Source: Brucella haematophila
GTDB lineage: Bacteria; Pseudomonadota; Alphaproteobacteria; Rhizobiales; Rhizobiaceae
DNA length: 64,000 bases
NCBI RefSeq assembly: GCF_005938105.1
Contig: NZ_VCPE01000015.1
Coordinates: 92,507-156,506 of the forward strand
Reading direction: 5' to 3'
Part shown: positions 8,359-18,079 of the stretch, one piece after another
Layout of the letters: every line of letters starts with the position of its first letter
How positions within the stretch are numbered: the stretch's first letter is position 1
Position numbers and translations under genes: made by a program
Notes under the pieces: model-generated
The model's database searches: none
What the model saw: only the letters and a program-made list of their open reading frames with translations
What the model was told of the DNA's origin: nothing

Positions 8359-11300
8359 TCAGGTTAATTCGCTAGTCCTATGCAATTCTGTTACCAGCGC
8401 CTCATCGAGCCTGCGCGCAAAACGCTGGTGGAAAGGCGATTTGCCGATAATCGTCAGATGGTTGGTGCCATTGACGATCTCGGGCGCCGTCGCCTTGGAC
8501 GAGTATCGGCGCCAATCGATGACGTTGAGAGAGCGGGTCAGAGAATCCTCTGCCGCAAAGGCATGAATGCGAAAATCACTTTGCGAGAGCTTGTAGTTGC
8601 GGAATATCATCGCATTGTCGAGGAGCACCCAGAATGTATGTTCTTCAGAACCAATATCTGGCCCGTCTACCGGCAGGACAACATCGTGTTTCACGACATG
8701 GCTGAGAAACTGTTCATAGATTTCGCTGTCCATAGCCGCAAACAGTCTCTGCCAATCATCGCGCATCGGTGCCACAGTCAGCCATTCCTGGACACGCCGG
8801 TGGGTCTGGTCACGGATACCCTCCTCAAAACGCGGTAAAATTCCAACTGTAAACTCTTCGTCCATATCGCAGACATCAACCATACCGATCATGCGCAGAT
8901 CGATATCGTTTCCAAGCTGATGCGCTGCCTCATAAGCGAGCAGCCCACCCCACGACCAGCCAAGAAAAGCGCAAGGCCGCCCCTTGGCCAAACGCCGCAC
9001 TTCCTCGGCATAACGCGCGGTGATATCCTCAACCCGTGTGCTTAGCGTCTTGGTTTCGCTGAGCGAATAACAGATAAACCCTGTCGCTGGCTGATCTGGA
9101 CCCAGATAATCGACAAGCCGCATATATTCACGCGTACTGACAAGCAGCCCCGGGAAGCAATAGAGCACCGGGCGGTCGCCACTACGGCGCAAATAGATCA
9201 CGTTGACGCCGGTATCCTCACGCGATCCATCGAGTGCCGCAGCAAGATCGCGCACCGTCGGATGATTGAACATATCCGCAATTGTCAGTGGCCAGTCCGG
9301 ATGGTGGGTCTTGAGACGAGACACGATACGGACTGCCGCAAGGGATTGCCCCCCGATATCGAAGAAATTCTCGGTAACGCCGATATCCGGAATGTCGAGC
9401 ACATCGCGCCAGACCGCTAGGATAACCCTCTCTCGATCATTTTCTGGCGCAATGGCCTCGCGTTCCAAAAGCGGCGACGGAAGAGCAGCACGGTCCAACT
9501 TGCTGTTGGGGCCCATTGGCAGCTTATCGATCAGCATGATCGTCTGCGGCACCATATAATCCGGTAGTGCAACCATGGCGGCGCGGCGCAGTTCCGTCAC
9601 AGTGACGGTTTCGCCCTCCCGCGGGACGACATAAGCAACCAGCGACGAACGGGCACCATCGCGGTGCAGCAGAACGACCGTCTCGGCAACGCGTGGATCG
9701 GCACTCAACACGGCTTCAATCTCACCTGGCTCAATGCGGTAACCGCGCAGCTTGATTTGATGATCGACCCGACCGGCAAATTCAACAATGCCGTCTTCAC
9801 GCCATCGTCCGAGATCGCCGGATTTATACATTCGACCAGCGCCTGACGAGAAAGGATCGGGAATGAACCGCTCTTCCGTCAAATCCGGGCGTCCTTGATA
9901 ACCACGAGCGAGACCACTACCGCCGATGTAAATCTCGCCGACAACGCCAACCGGCACAGGAACCATATCCTCATCGAGAATATAGATTCTCCGATCGCCA
10001 ACGCCTCTTCCGATAGGCGCCACTGTGCCTTCGAAGCGCGTTCCCAACGGAATTTTCCAGATCATCGGCGTCATGATGGTTTCGGTCGGACCATAACCAT
10101 TGATGAGGAGTGGGGCCTGAAGATTATCGTTGATCATGTCGAAAACGGCATGCGGCAAAGCCTCGCCGCCAAATGAATACAGCCGCAAAGCCGGAATATC
10201 TGGATTCTCGCGGGCATATTCGGCCAGCCCGCGCACATAGCTTGTCGGAAGGCTGGCATTGTTGACCCCGTGCTTGCGCATCAGCGCGAAAGCCTCATCA
10301 GGAGTTGCAAGCTTGTCCGATGTCAGAACCACGCTGCCGCCAGCCATCAGCGGCACCATCCAGCGTTCATGCCCACCATCGGACGTGAACGGCAGGACCG
10401 GATATTCACACGATACCTCGCTCATTTCATAAATGCGCAAGGTCGCCTTGCAGTGATGCGCCAACGGACCATGCTCAACCGCCACGCCCTTCGGAACACC
10501 CGTGGAACCGGATGTATAAATGACATAGGCAAGCTGACCCGGCGCAATGACAGTCACCGGAGGCTCAGCGCTTTCCTGTGACAGATCCAGCCGATCTATA
10601 TCTAGCCTCGGTGTGACGACATCCTGCGGAAGACTTTCGAGAAAACGTTTACGGGTGATGATCAGTGAAAGGCCTGGCGCAGAAAGAATATGCCGATTGC
10701 GGGCTTCGGGGTGATCCGGTTCAACCGGTGTGAAGGCGCCCCCGGCCTTCATGATAGCCAGAATGGCAATTATCGCTTCGATGGATTTATCGAGCGCCAC
10801 TGCGACGCGTTTTTCGGGCCCGATACCCAGGGCAATCAGGTGATGCGCGAGACGATTGGCCGAGGCTTCCAACTCGCCGTGGGTGATGGAGCGGTCACCT
10901 TGTGCAACGGCAAACGCACCGGGACGGCGCAACGCCTGCGCCGCGATCACTTCATGCACTGGCACACCATCATCCGGCTGCGGCTGATCTGGATAAGGCG
11001 CAGACAGTTGTTCCAGTTCCGTGCTCGAAACAAACGGAATTTCGCGGATAAGCGCTGTCGGATCATCGTTCAGGCACGAGAACGCAATCTTGAAAGCACG
11101 GGCGAAACGGACAACATGCCGACGATCCTGCTTTTGTGGATCGAAACCGAACACAACTTTGAAACCGCCTTTGCTGGCCGGGCGAACAGTGACGACCAGT
11201 TCGGCATCCCGGCGCGCTGGTGGCTCTATGATGACGCGTATGGAAGAATCGTCAGGAGCAAATGCCGGCCTCAGGTCAAGAATAGTTCTGGCAAGCGCCG

Positions 11301-12315
11301 TGGTTTCGAAACTCTCATCCCGACGCAGAAGGCTATCGGCCAATGTCTCGAATGGTATGAAGTGTTGCCTGGAGACGGCAATCTCCCGTTCGAGATGCTG
11401 TCTGGTCTCTTCCAGTGTCATGCCGCCATTGACTTCAGCGGAGAGAACCAGAGTGTCTTCTGTTCGTGTCGTGAAATCGGCAGCTCCGTCTCTGGTAGTT
11501 AGGCCGATCCGTTGTGTTCCATAGCCCGAGTAACGCCGTAACGCCACGGCGAGGCCCGTCAGAAGATCAAGTTCGAGTTGTTTCGCTGAGGTGGAACAAC
11601 CGCTTTCAACGTGTATCTCTGTTTCCGTCCAATTTTCCGGCTCCGGCCCGAGGGGCAATACCGGAGTGAGGACTGCGATATTTTCCTGCCTTCCAAGTCG
11701 GTCGAGCCAGAAGCCTACCTTGTCCGCAGACGGTGTGATTGTTGCAGCTTTTTCGAGTGACCATGTGGTCGGCGAAGCTTCTGCGGCTTCATCGGCGCTG
11801 CTACGCAAGCAAGCTACGAAGTCGTCAGCAAGTCGTCCCAGCGCCACGCTGTCGGCAACAATTGCATGCAGGGAGAACAGGACCCCGACGGCCTTATCTT
11901 CACGTTTGAATAGAATGAAACGCGCGGGATTTTCCTGCTCAAGATCAATCTGCCGGTCGCGTTCCGAACGCGCCACAGCCAGCATGACTTCATCAATTTC
12001 TACACCCGCCGTCACTTGTTGTTCAACAATATCGACCCGACCAGCGTGTGGTATATGCTGATAAACAACACCACCCGGTTTGAGTTCAAATCGACGCGTG
12101 ATGAGTGGGTGTCTTGCGGACAGCTGCGCCAATCGTTCCGCAGCAAAATTCGCATCGATATCGCCCAGCGCTAGCCCCAGCATCTGGCGACCATAGATGC
12201 TTTCATTTCCGATAGCCGACAGTATCCAGATGCGTGATTGTGTCGACGACAGCGGCCATGCAGCTGGCTTCCGTTGATCGCCACTCACTCCCAATATCTT
12301 ACCGTCGATATTCAT
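8359..12315 (-). CDS. Single-module non-ribosomal peptide synthetase (C-A-PCP-TE) for a hydroxamate siderophore
   Basis: 1318 residues. Domains in order are: condensation-like (~20-435), adenylation (~453-940, A3 motif TSGSTGVPKG at 601-610, YGPTET at 741-746, core lysine in NSKLDR near 939), carrier protein (FFDIGGQSLAA, phosphopantetheine serine near 991) and thioesterase (GWSWGG, catalytic serine near 1121, likely His in GTNHL). The condensation domain has a decayed HHxxxDG motif: positions 149-155 read LHAIVAD, keeping the second His and the Asp but not the first His or the Gly. With the neighbouring hydroxylase and IucB-type acetyltransferase, the likely building block is N-acetyl-N-hydroxylysine or -ornithine. 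One module suggests iterative use or a short product. The promoter region is shared with the divergent gene at 12617. Confidence 0.92.
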   Translation of the reverse strand: MNIDGKILGVSGDQRKPAAWPLSSTQSRIWILSAIGNESIYGRQMLGLALGDIDANFAAERLAQLSARHPLITRRFELKPGGVVYQHIPHAGRVDIVEQQVTAGVEIDEVMLAVARSERDRQIDLEQENPARFILFKREDKAVGVLFSLHAIVADSVALGRLADDFVACLRSSADEAAEASPTTWSLEKAATITPSADKVGFWLDRLGRQENIAVLTPVLPLGPEPENWTETEIHVESGCSTSAKQLELDLLTGLAVALRRYSGYGTQRIGLTTRDGAADFTTRTEDTLVLSAEVNGGMTLEETRQHLEREIAVSRQHFIPFETLADSLLRRDESFETTALARTILDLRPAFAPDDSSIRVIIEPPARRDAELVVTVRPASKGGFKVVFGFDPQKQDRRHVVRFARAFKIAFSCLNDDPTALIREIPFVSSTELEQLSAPYPDQPQPDDGVPVHEVIAAQALRRPGAFAVAQGDRSITHGELEASANRLAHHLIALGIGPEKRVAVALDKSIEAIIAILAIMKAGGAFTPVEPDHPEARNRHILSAPGLSLIITRKRFLESLPQDVVTPRLDIDRLDLSQESAEPPVTVIAPGQLAYVIYTSGSTGVPKGVAVEHGPLAHHCKATLRIYEMSEVSCEYPVLPFTSDGGHERWMVPLMAGGSVVLTSDKLATPDEAFALMRKHGVNNASLPTSYVRGLAEYARENPDIPALRLYSFGGEALPHAVFDMINDNLQAPLLINGYGPTETIMTPMIWKIPLGTRFEGTVAPIGRGVGDRRIYILDEDMVPVPVGVVGEIYIGGSGLARGYQGRPDLTEERFIPDPFSSGAGRMYKSGDLGRWREDGIVEFAGRVDHQIKLRGYRIEPGEIEAVLSADPRVAETVVLLHRDGARSSLVAYVVPREGETVTVTELRRAAMVALPDYMVPQTIMLIDKLPMGPNSKLDRAALPSPLLEREAIAPENDRERVILAVWRDVLDIPDIGVTENFFDIGGQSLAAVRIVSRLKTHHPDWPLTIADMFNHPTVRDLAAALDGSREDTGVNVIYLRRSGDRPVLYCFPGLLVSTREYMRLVDYLGPDQPATGFICYSLSETKTLSTRVEDITARYAEEVRRLAKGRPCAFLGWSWGGLLAYEAAHQLGNDIDLRMIGMVDVCDMDEEFTVGILPRFEEGIRDQTHRRVQEWLTVAPMRDDWQRLFAAMDSEIYEQFLSHVVKHDVVLPVDGPDIGSEEHTFWVLLDNAMIFRNYKLSQSDFRIHAFAAEDSLTRSLNVIDWRRYSSKATAPEIVNGTNHLTIIGKSPFHQRFARRLDEALVTELHRTSELT

Positions 12316-12616
12316 ATTGTTTTCATCCTAAGATAAAATCAAAAATATTCTCATCAGAACGAGAATCTGAAGAAAAAGTATTATACTTCTCATTATTTCT
12401 TCGAGAATAAGCGCCGAATATCACATATTTTATTCTCCATCATTTTTCTGATGCTTGATAGACGAATGAGGTCGATAAAAATTCAGAAATTTTATCCGCG
12501 CAGGTTTCAATTTTTCTCTGAATTTTTCGCTAGTCCAATCGTCATTCCAAAGACAACATACGCGCCATCACAGGCACAGCAGCCAATTGGAATTTCCAGA
12601 AATTGGAGAACTGACG
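12316..12616. promoter_or_regulatory. Shared divergent promoter region of the siderophore genes with TTCTC/GAGAA dyads
   Basis: About 300 bp, very AT-rich, between the divergent NRPS and acetyltransferase genes. It contains ATTCTC at 12347-12352 facing GAGAAT at 12361-12366, a dyad with an 8-base spacer. An imperfect palindrome at 12393-12410 (TTATTTCTTCGAGAATAA) and further TATTCTC-like runs follow. Such dyads are candidate binding sites for an iron regulator (Irr, RirA or Fur class), inferred from the gene content only. A related perfect palindrome occurs at 15151-15164. The acetyltransferase ribosome-binding site GGAG lies just before 12617. Confidence 0.5.
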
Positions 12617-13783
12617 ATGGATACATCGCCAATGAGAGAACGTTCCTTCGAGGTTGGAGGCACTGCAACCAGCGTAAATCTGCGCCTGCCCGACAAGGGC
12701 TTTGCAAGTCATGCAAACGCTATAGGAAACGTATTGCCAATGCTGTTCGGCCACGTTGTTGCCGGTGCGAATGGCTTTAGCGTCAAGCGTAACGGCAGGG
12801 ATATTGCGGCTGGCACATTTTCAAGTGCAAGCGACCCTAGCCTGGATTTCGAAACACTGCCTCCTGCGACCACGGAGGCTGAGAGCGCAATACTTGCCGT
12901 ACTGGAAGCGCTTTTCACATGCCACCCGGATCTGCCCTCTGTAAAGGTGACGCTACCACCCTATTGTGACCCCACAGACCTTCTGGCAAGTGGCGCAATG
13001 GAGCGGATGGAGGATGGATTCATTTCCCGTCCCGAATTCCTATTCCAGCTGGCGCAACTTTGGATTGGAAGTGCTGCCCATGGATATCCCGCTGTATCGA
13101 CCGAGACCAACGGGATCCACCATCCAATGCGCCCGCCGAAGCCACGCGGCATCGTCTATCAACGGTACATCCCCTGGATCGACAAGGTTTTGGCCTTCCA
13201 TGTTGCAGATTTAGAAGGCGATCTGGAGCATTTTCACCGCTGGATGAATGATCCTCGTGTTTCAGCAATTTGGGAAGACCATGGCAGCCTCGATTATCAC
13301 CGCGATTTCCTCAATGGACGGCTGGCTGATCCACGCACATTGCCACTGATAGGGACGTTCGATGGTGTCCCCTTCGGATACTTCGAACTCTATTGGGCAA
13401 AGGAAGACCGGCTCGGCCCATATTATGATGCAGCCCCATATGATCGCGGCTGGCATGTCGCGATTGGCGAGGATGCATTCAGGGGCAAGGCTTTCGTCAG
13501 CGCCTGGCTGCCTTCTTTAATGCATTACATGTTTCTTGCGGACTCCCGAACAACCCGGATCGTTGGAGAACCCGTTCACCACCATCAGCAGCAGATACGC
13601 AACCTCGACCGGTCAGGCTTTGCCAAGATCAAGCACGTCCAGTTTCCCCATAAGAAGGCGCTGCTGGTCATGTTGTTGCGCGAACGTTTTTTTGCAGACC
13701 GGCTGCTTTCTCCCGATCTCGGCAGCCTAACCGATGAACAGGGGCGCCCGGTCATTGGCTCCTTGTCCCGCGATACAGGTTGA
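12617..13783 (+). CDS. N6-hydroxylysine (hydroxylamine) O/N-acetyltransferase, IucB-like
   Basis: 388 residues from the ATG at 12617 (GGAG upstream). The C-terminal half (~185-365) is a siderophore-type GNAT acetyltransferase. It has FHRWMNDPRVSAIWEDHGSL, FGYFELYWAKEDRLGPYYDA and GWHVAIGEDAFRGKAFVSAW, the pattern of IucB/RhbD/VbsA enzymes. These acylate the hydroxylamine made by the monooxygenase to give the iron-binding hydroxamate. The N-terminal ~180 residues are a poorly conserved extension typical of the longer members. It is divergent from the NRPS gene and followed 50 bases later by the PLP enzyme, with which it probably forms an operon. Confidence 0.87.
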   Translation: MDTSPMRERSFEVGGTATSVNLRLPDKGFASHANAIGNVLPMLFGHVVAGANGFSVKRNGRDIAAGTFSSASDPSLDFETLPPATTEAESAILAVLEALFTCHPDLPSVKVTLPPYCDPTDLLASGAMERMEDGFISRPEFLFQLAQLWIGSAAHGYPAVSTETNGIHHPMRPPKPRGIVYQRYIPWIDKVLAFHVADLEGDLEHFHRWMNDPRVSAIWEDHGSLDYHRDFLNGRLADPRTLPLIGTFDGVPFGYFELYWAKEDRLGPYYDAAPYDRGWHVAIGEDAFRGKAFVSAWLPSLMHYMFLADSRTTRIVGEPVHHHQQQIRNLDRSGFAKIKHVQFPHKKALLVMLLRERFFADRLLSPDLGSLTDEQGRPVIGSLSRDTG

Positions 13784-13833
13784 GCGCCGGAAACGAACAT
13801 CCGCTAACCAGTTTCTGTCTTGCGAGGATAATC

Positions 13834-15015
13834 ATGAACGAAACGCCCAAGTTCGACGCTCAACATACAATCATTCCGAACAGCTTCACCTCGATACGCG
13901 ATGACCCGTTCGACGCTGCCGTGCCGCCTATTTACCAGACGTCGCTGTTTCTGTTCGACAACTATGCGGAGCTGGAAGCGGTCTTTGCGGGACAATCGCC
14001 AAGACCCATTTATTCACGCGGCGACAATCCCACCGTTCGCCTGCTCGAGCAACGGATTGCTGAAATGGAAGGTGCCGAAGATGCACGCGCCTTTTCCAGC
14101 GGCATGGGCGCTATTGCGGCGACCATTCTCGCCTTCATCAATCCCGGTGATCGTATTGTGACCGTCCGCCACGTCTATAGCGATGCGTTCCGCTTTTTTG
14201 AAAAGGTGCTGAAACGTTTCGGCGTTATTGTCGACTACATCGACGGCAGAGATACAGAGCGCATGGTCGAAGCGCTGCCTGGGGCGCGTCTGGCCTATCT
14301 CGAAAGCCCAACATCGATGGTCTTTGAACTGCAGGACCTGCAAGCCATCGCTGAGGCCGCACGCAAACACGGCGTGCTGACAATTGTCGATAATTCCTGG
14401 GCGACACCCGTCTTCCAAAATCCGCTGGCAATCGGCATCGATCTTGTCATTCACGCCGCTTCCAAATATCTGGGCGGACAGAGTGACACGGTTGCGGGTC
14501 TGGTCGCCGGGTCGAAAGCGCTTATCGACCGCGTCAATGCGGAAATCTTCCCCTATACCGGGGCAAAACTGGCCCCCTTCGAAGCCTGGCTGGTGCTGCG
14601 CAATCTCGAAACGCTTCCTCTGCGGATGCGCCATCATAATGAGGCGGGATTGGAAGTCGCTCAATGGCTGCAATCCTCGCGTATGGTAGCCAATGTCATG
14701 CATCCGGCTTTCACGGATCATCCGGGCAAGAACAGCTTTTCTGGCTTCGGAGGTCTGTTTTCCTTTGAGGTAACAGACGCCGTAGACATTCCAACTTTCG
14801 TCGATGCGCTGAAACTCATCCGCATCGGGGTAAGCTGGGGTGGGCCTGAAAGCCTTGTTGTGCCAGCCAAGGCTGCACTCAGCATTTCGCCGGAGACCAA
14901 TGTTTTCGCGCGCTTTGGCGTCAGCGAACGCATAATCCGATTGAACATTGGTCTTCATAAGGCAAGAGACCTTATCGAAGATCTTGATCAGGCTCTTAGA
15001 GCCGCCACTCGCTGA
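13834..15015 (+). CDS. Cys/Met-metabolism PLP-dependent enzyme (cystathionine gamma-synthase/beta-lyase family)
   Basis: 393 residues from the ATG at 13834, preceded by GAGG. Fold-type I PLP enzyme: YSRGDNPTVRLLEQRIAEME, SSGMGAIAATI, TIVDNSWATPVFQNP and the PLP-lysine motif HAASKYLGGQSDTVAG are all family hallmarks. Members include cystathionine beta-lyase and methionine gamma-lyase. The reaction here cannot be assigned. It is placed directly after the acetyltransferase in the siderophore operon, which is unusual, because the known hydroxamate pathways that the neighbours resemble do not need such an enzyme. It may supply or tailor an amino-acid precursor, or be a passenger. Confidence 0.85.
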   Translation: MNETPKFDAQHTIIPNSFTSIRDDPFDAAVPPIYQTSLFLFDNYAELEAVFAGQSPRPIYSRGDNPTVRLLEQRIAEMEGAEDARAFSSGMGAIAATILAFINPGDRIVTVRHVYSDAFRFFEKVLKRFGVIVDYIDGRDTERMVEALPGARLAYLESPTSMVFELQDLQAIAEAARKHGVLTIVDNSWATPVFQNPLAIGIDLVIHAASKYLGGQSDTVAGLVAGSKALIDRVNAEIFPYTGAKLAPFEAWLVLRNLETLPLRMRHHNEAGLEVAQWLQSSRMVANVMHPAFTDHPGKNSFSGFGGLFSFEVTDAVDIPTFVDALKLIRIGVSWGGPESLVVPAKAALSISPETNVFARFGVSERIIRLNIGLHKARDLIEDLDQALRAATR

Positions 15016-15112
15016 ACGAACAGCGATTCGCAGTCATTCGCCGGGACAAACTGCGCTGCAATCAGTATTATACAGCCCGGCATTCAAACAGATGCGATAT
15101 TTCTCGATTCTT

Positions 15113-15164
15113 GGATGGCAATATTATTGCCATCCATTGATGGATATTAATATTCTCGAGAATA
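15113..15164. promoter_or_regulatory. Hairpin plus perfect TATTCTCGAGAATA palindrome downstream of the PLP gene
   Basis: GGATGGCAAT (15113-15122) pairs with ATTGCCATCC (15126-15135) around a 3-base loop. Sixteen bases later comes a perfect 14-bp palindrome TATTCTCGAGAATA (15151-15164). The hairpin lacks a T-tract and so is not a classical terminator. The palindrome resembles the TTCTC/GAGAA dyads in the siderophore promoter region at 12347-12410. It lies about 230 bp before the first porin, so it could be an operator for that gene. Confidence 0.45.
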
Positions 15165-15395
15165 CTTCTTCACGATTCCAATCGCGATAGACATAACTCA
15201 TCTGAAAAAATTGAAAATTTTGCGCCAGACGTTTTCGTTCTGGTGTTTATCGATCATATTCTTAGCAGACATAATATTGGTGATGTTATTGCAACACAAT
15301 AATTGAAAGTGTTATTGTCATAAAACTGATAATTGAAAGTACATGTTTTTGATGTTTTTTTCGCATCGCAAATACATCACTACATGGGTGACAAG

Positions 15396-16460
15396 ATGAA
15401 ACTCACTGCACTTCTCATTACTTCTTCTGCGGCAATGATTTCTTCTACGGCTTTTGCTGCGGATGCAATCGTTGCTCCAGAGCCAGAAGCCGTTGAATAT
15501 GTTCGCGTTTGCGATGCTTACGGCGCGGGCTATTTCTACATTCCGGGCACCGAAACCTGCCTGCGTATCAGCGGCTATGTCCGTTATGATGTGAAGGGTG
15601 GCGACGACGCCTATACCGGCTTTGATCGTAAGGGCTGGGACAAGGGCGCTCGCTTCACGCTGCGCACGTCGACCGCAACTGAAACCGAACTCGGCACGCT
15701 CAAGTCTTATACCGAAACCCGCTTTAACTACACCGCGGAAAATTCGGGATGGGATGGCGAATATGGTTCTGCATCAAGCGGCGTCGACAATCGTCGTGCT
15801 TACATCGAACTCGGCGGCTTCCGCGTCGGTATCGATGAATCGGCCTTCCATACCTTTACCGGTTATCTCGGCGACGTCATCAACGATGACGTGATCGCAG
15901 CCGGCAGCTACACGACAGGTCAGGTTTCTTACACCTTCACTGGCGGCAATGGCTTCTCGGCCATCATAGCGGCTGAACAGGGTGGCAGCAGCTATACGAT
16001 TGATGGTTACACACCACATCTTCTCGGCGGCCTGAAGTTCAAGGGCGGCTGGGGCTCGATCGCAGGTGTAGTGGCTTACGACCCGGTCATTGAAGACTGG
16101 AACGGCAAGCTGCGCGGCGACATCAACATCACAGAAAAATTCTCGGTCTGGGTACAGGGTGGCTATTCGTCAGAAGAAACCCCTTACCAGAACTACGGCC
16201 AGTGGGGCGGTGAATGGGCTGTCTGGGGCGGTGCAAAGTTCAAGGCGACCGACAAGGCAACCTTCAACATTCAGGGCGCTTACGAAGATTGGGGCAAGAC
16301 CGCAATCACCGCAAACGTCGCTTACCAGCTGGTCCCTGGCTTCACCATCACCCCGGAAGTTTCCTATACCAAGTGGGATAGCGATCATCCGCTGCGTGAA
16401 GCTGGTCTCGTCGGTTCCGACGGTATTCAGGGCACGGTTCGCTTCCAGCGTTCGTTCTAG
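15396..16460 (+). CDS. Omp2-type outer-membrane porin (copy 1)
   Basis: 354 residues from the ATG at 15396. It has a signal peptide [21 protein letters not shown] cleaved before ADAIVAPE. The mature start ([20 protein letters not shown]), the segment [20 protein letters not shown] and the C-terminal aromatic residue (FQRSF) mark a porin of the alphaproteobacterial porin_2 family, close to Brucella/Ochrobactrum Omp2. It should form a 16-strand trimeric channel in the outer membrane for small hydrophilic solutes. An earlier in-frame ATG at 15333 would place 21 odd residues before the signal and was rejected. The first ~45 codons of the mature part are almost identical to copy 2 at 16875. Confidence 0.95.
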   Translation: MKLTALLITSSAAMISSTAFAADAIVAPEPEAVEYVRVCDAYGAGYFYIPGTETCLRISGYVRYDVKGGDDAYTGFDRKGWDKGARFTLRTSTATETELGTLKSYTETRFNYTAENSGWDGEYGSASSGVDNRRAYIELGGFRVGIDESAFHTFTGYLGDVINDDVIAAGSYTTGQVSYTFTGGNGFSAIIAAEQGGSSYTIDGYTPHLLGGLKFKGGWGSIAGVVAYDPVIEDWNGKLRGDINITEKFSVWVQGGYSSEETPYQNYGQWGGEWAVWGGAKFKATDKATFNIQGAYEDWGKTAITANVAYQLVPGFTITPEVSYTKWDSDHPLREAGLVGSDGIQGTVRFQRSF

Positions 16461-16518
16461 AGCACATTCGAAGACTCGAAGCCGTTTTGTATAAGACGTG
16501 CGTAAAAGACAAAAAGTA

Positions 16519-16551
16519 AGAGCGACTGAGAAAGTTTTTTGCAATCGCTCT
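16519..16551. terminator. Hairpin after porin copy 1
   Basis: AGAGCGA (16519-16525) pairs with TCGCTCT (16545-16551) across a 19-base loop containing GTTTTTTG. It is a weak or partial terminator candidate 59 bases after the porin stop. A stronger one follows at 16676. Confidence 0.4.
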
Positions 16552-16675
16552 CACTGACAAACACGTGAACGATTATCGATCAGTAAAAGCAAGTATTGAT
16601 TGACATCGAAGAATTTAGACAGAATATTGATATTGTGATTATCTGATCTCCAGTCAGCAAGTGGTCACAACAATT

Positions 16676-16708
16676 ACAGCGGCAGATTTCTTCTGTCGCT
16701 GTTTTTTT
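16676..16708 (+). terminator. Rho-independent terminator between the two porins
   Basis: ACAGCGGCAGA (16676-16686) pairs with TCTGTCGCTGT, followed by a run of T, a textbook intrinsic terminator on the plus strand. It lies about 215 bases after the copy 1 stop, leaving a 16461-16675 interval without an open reading frame that could be a long 3' UTR or a small RNA. Confidence 0.85.
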
Positions 16709-16874
16709 GTGCATATATAAAATTAGTTCAAGCACAATTAGTCATACAATAATTGGTGTCATCGTCGCAACACGCATATCCAGAAATACTTCACGATTGA
16801 TATCAGCAATTGTTCTCCATCAATATTAGTGTTCAATAAGATGCATTGTTTGAAAACGAAACAAGGCGAATAAT

Positions 16875-17981
16875 ATGAACATGAAGTCTCTCCTCCTTGC
16901 CTCATCGGCAGCAGTAATGTCGTTCCCGGCATTTGCAGCGGATGCAATTGTTGCTCCAGAACCAGAAGCCGTTGAATATGTTCGCGTTTGCGATGCTTAC
17001 GGCGCTGGCTATTTCTACATCCCGGGCACCGAAACCTGCCTGCGCATCAGCGGCTATGTCCGCTACGAAGTTAAGGGCGGCGACAATCCCTATTCTGGCG
17101 TAGACCGTGACGGCTGGGACAAGAGCCTTCGCTTTACGCTGCGCACATCGACGGCTTCGGAAACCGAACTCGGTACGCTGAAGACCTTTACCGAAACCCG
17201 CTTCAATTACTCCGCCAATAATTCCGGGATTGATGGCGTTTACGGCGATGCCAGCGACGATGTTGAACTTCGCATGGCCTATATCGAACTTGGTGGCCTC
17301 AAGGTCGGTATCGACGAATCGGAATTCCAGACCTTCACCGGCTATCTCGGCGACATCATCAACGATGATGTGGTCTCGGCAGGTGCTTACCGTACCGGCA
17401 AAATTGCCTATACGTTCGCAGCCGGTAACGGTTTCTCGGCTGTAATCGCCCTCGAGCAGGGCGGCGACAACGATGGCGGCTACGAAAACCCGTTTGGTCA
17501 TGACTACGCCATTGACGGATACATGCCACACGTTGTTGGTGGTCTGAAATATGCTGGCGGTTGGGGTTCGATCGCTGGCGTCGTAGCATACGACTCGGTC
17601 ATTGAAGAATGGTCTACCAAAGTTCGCGGCGACGTTAACATCACCGACCGCTTCGCACTCTGGCTCCAGGGCGCTTATTCTTCGGAATCCAATCCAGACC
17701 AGATGTACGGCCAGTGGGGCGGCGATTGGGCTGTCTGGGGCGGCTTGAAATATGCGTTGACGCCGAAGGCAACCTTCAACCTTCAGGGCGCACATGACGA
17801 TTGGGGCAAAACCGCTGTTGCCGCCAACGTTGCCTATGAACTGGTTCCGGGCTTCACGATCACGCCTGAAGTCACCTACACCAAGTTTGGTGGCGACTGG
17901 AAGCGTTACGAAGCTGCATACAACGGCAACAACGTCAATGATGCCTGGGGCGGCACCATTCGCTTCCAGCGTTCGTTCTAA
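16875..17981 (+). CDS. Omp2-type outer-membrane porin (copy 2)
   Basis: 368 residues with the signal peptide [21 protein letters not shown]. The mature part begins [20 protein letters not shown] and ends RFQRSF. It has the same domain layout as copy 1, in tandem and same orientation, 414 bp downstream. It has a longer external-loop insertion around [20 protein letters not shown]. The DNA encoding the mature N-terminus (from about 16940) differs from copy 1 at only a handful of positions over ~130 bp, mostly synonymous, while later regions are much more diverged. In Brucella the two omp2 genes are usually described as convergent copies, so a direct tandem is a different arrangement. The ribosome-binding site is weak (AAGGCG). 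Confidence 0.95.
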   Translation: MNMKSLLLASSAAVMSFPAFAADAIVAPEPEAVEYVRVCDAYGAGYFYIPGTETCLRISGYVRYEVKGGDNPYSGVDRDGWDKSLRFTLRTSTASETELGTLKTFTETRFNYSANNSGIDGVYGDASDDVELRMAYIELGGLKVGIDESEFQTFTGYLGDIINDDVVSAGAYRTGKIAYTFAAGNGFSAVIALEQGGDNDGGYENPFGHDYAIDGYMPHVVGGLKYAGGWGSIAGVVAYDSVIEEWSTKVRGDVNITDRFALWLQGAYSSESNPDQMYGQWGGDWAVWGGLKYALTPKATFNLQGAHDDWGKTAVAANVAYELVPGFTITPEVTYTKFGGDWKRYEAAYNGNNVNDAWGGTIRFQRSF

Positions 17982-18079
17982 GCTCGATATAGCATTCATT
18001 TGCTATAGGCATCAGCAACTGGCGAACGACGCTTGATAACCGAGCTTCATTATCGTCACGTTGTGTTGTGAAGAATGAT

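Noticed and set aside
3623-15015. Aerobactin-type (NIS) cluster
   Set aside because: IucD- and IucB-like genes are present, but there is no IucA/IucC synthetase; an NRPS is present instead.
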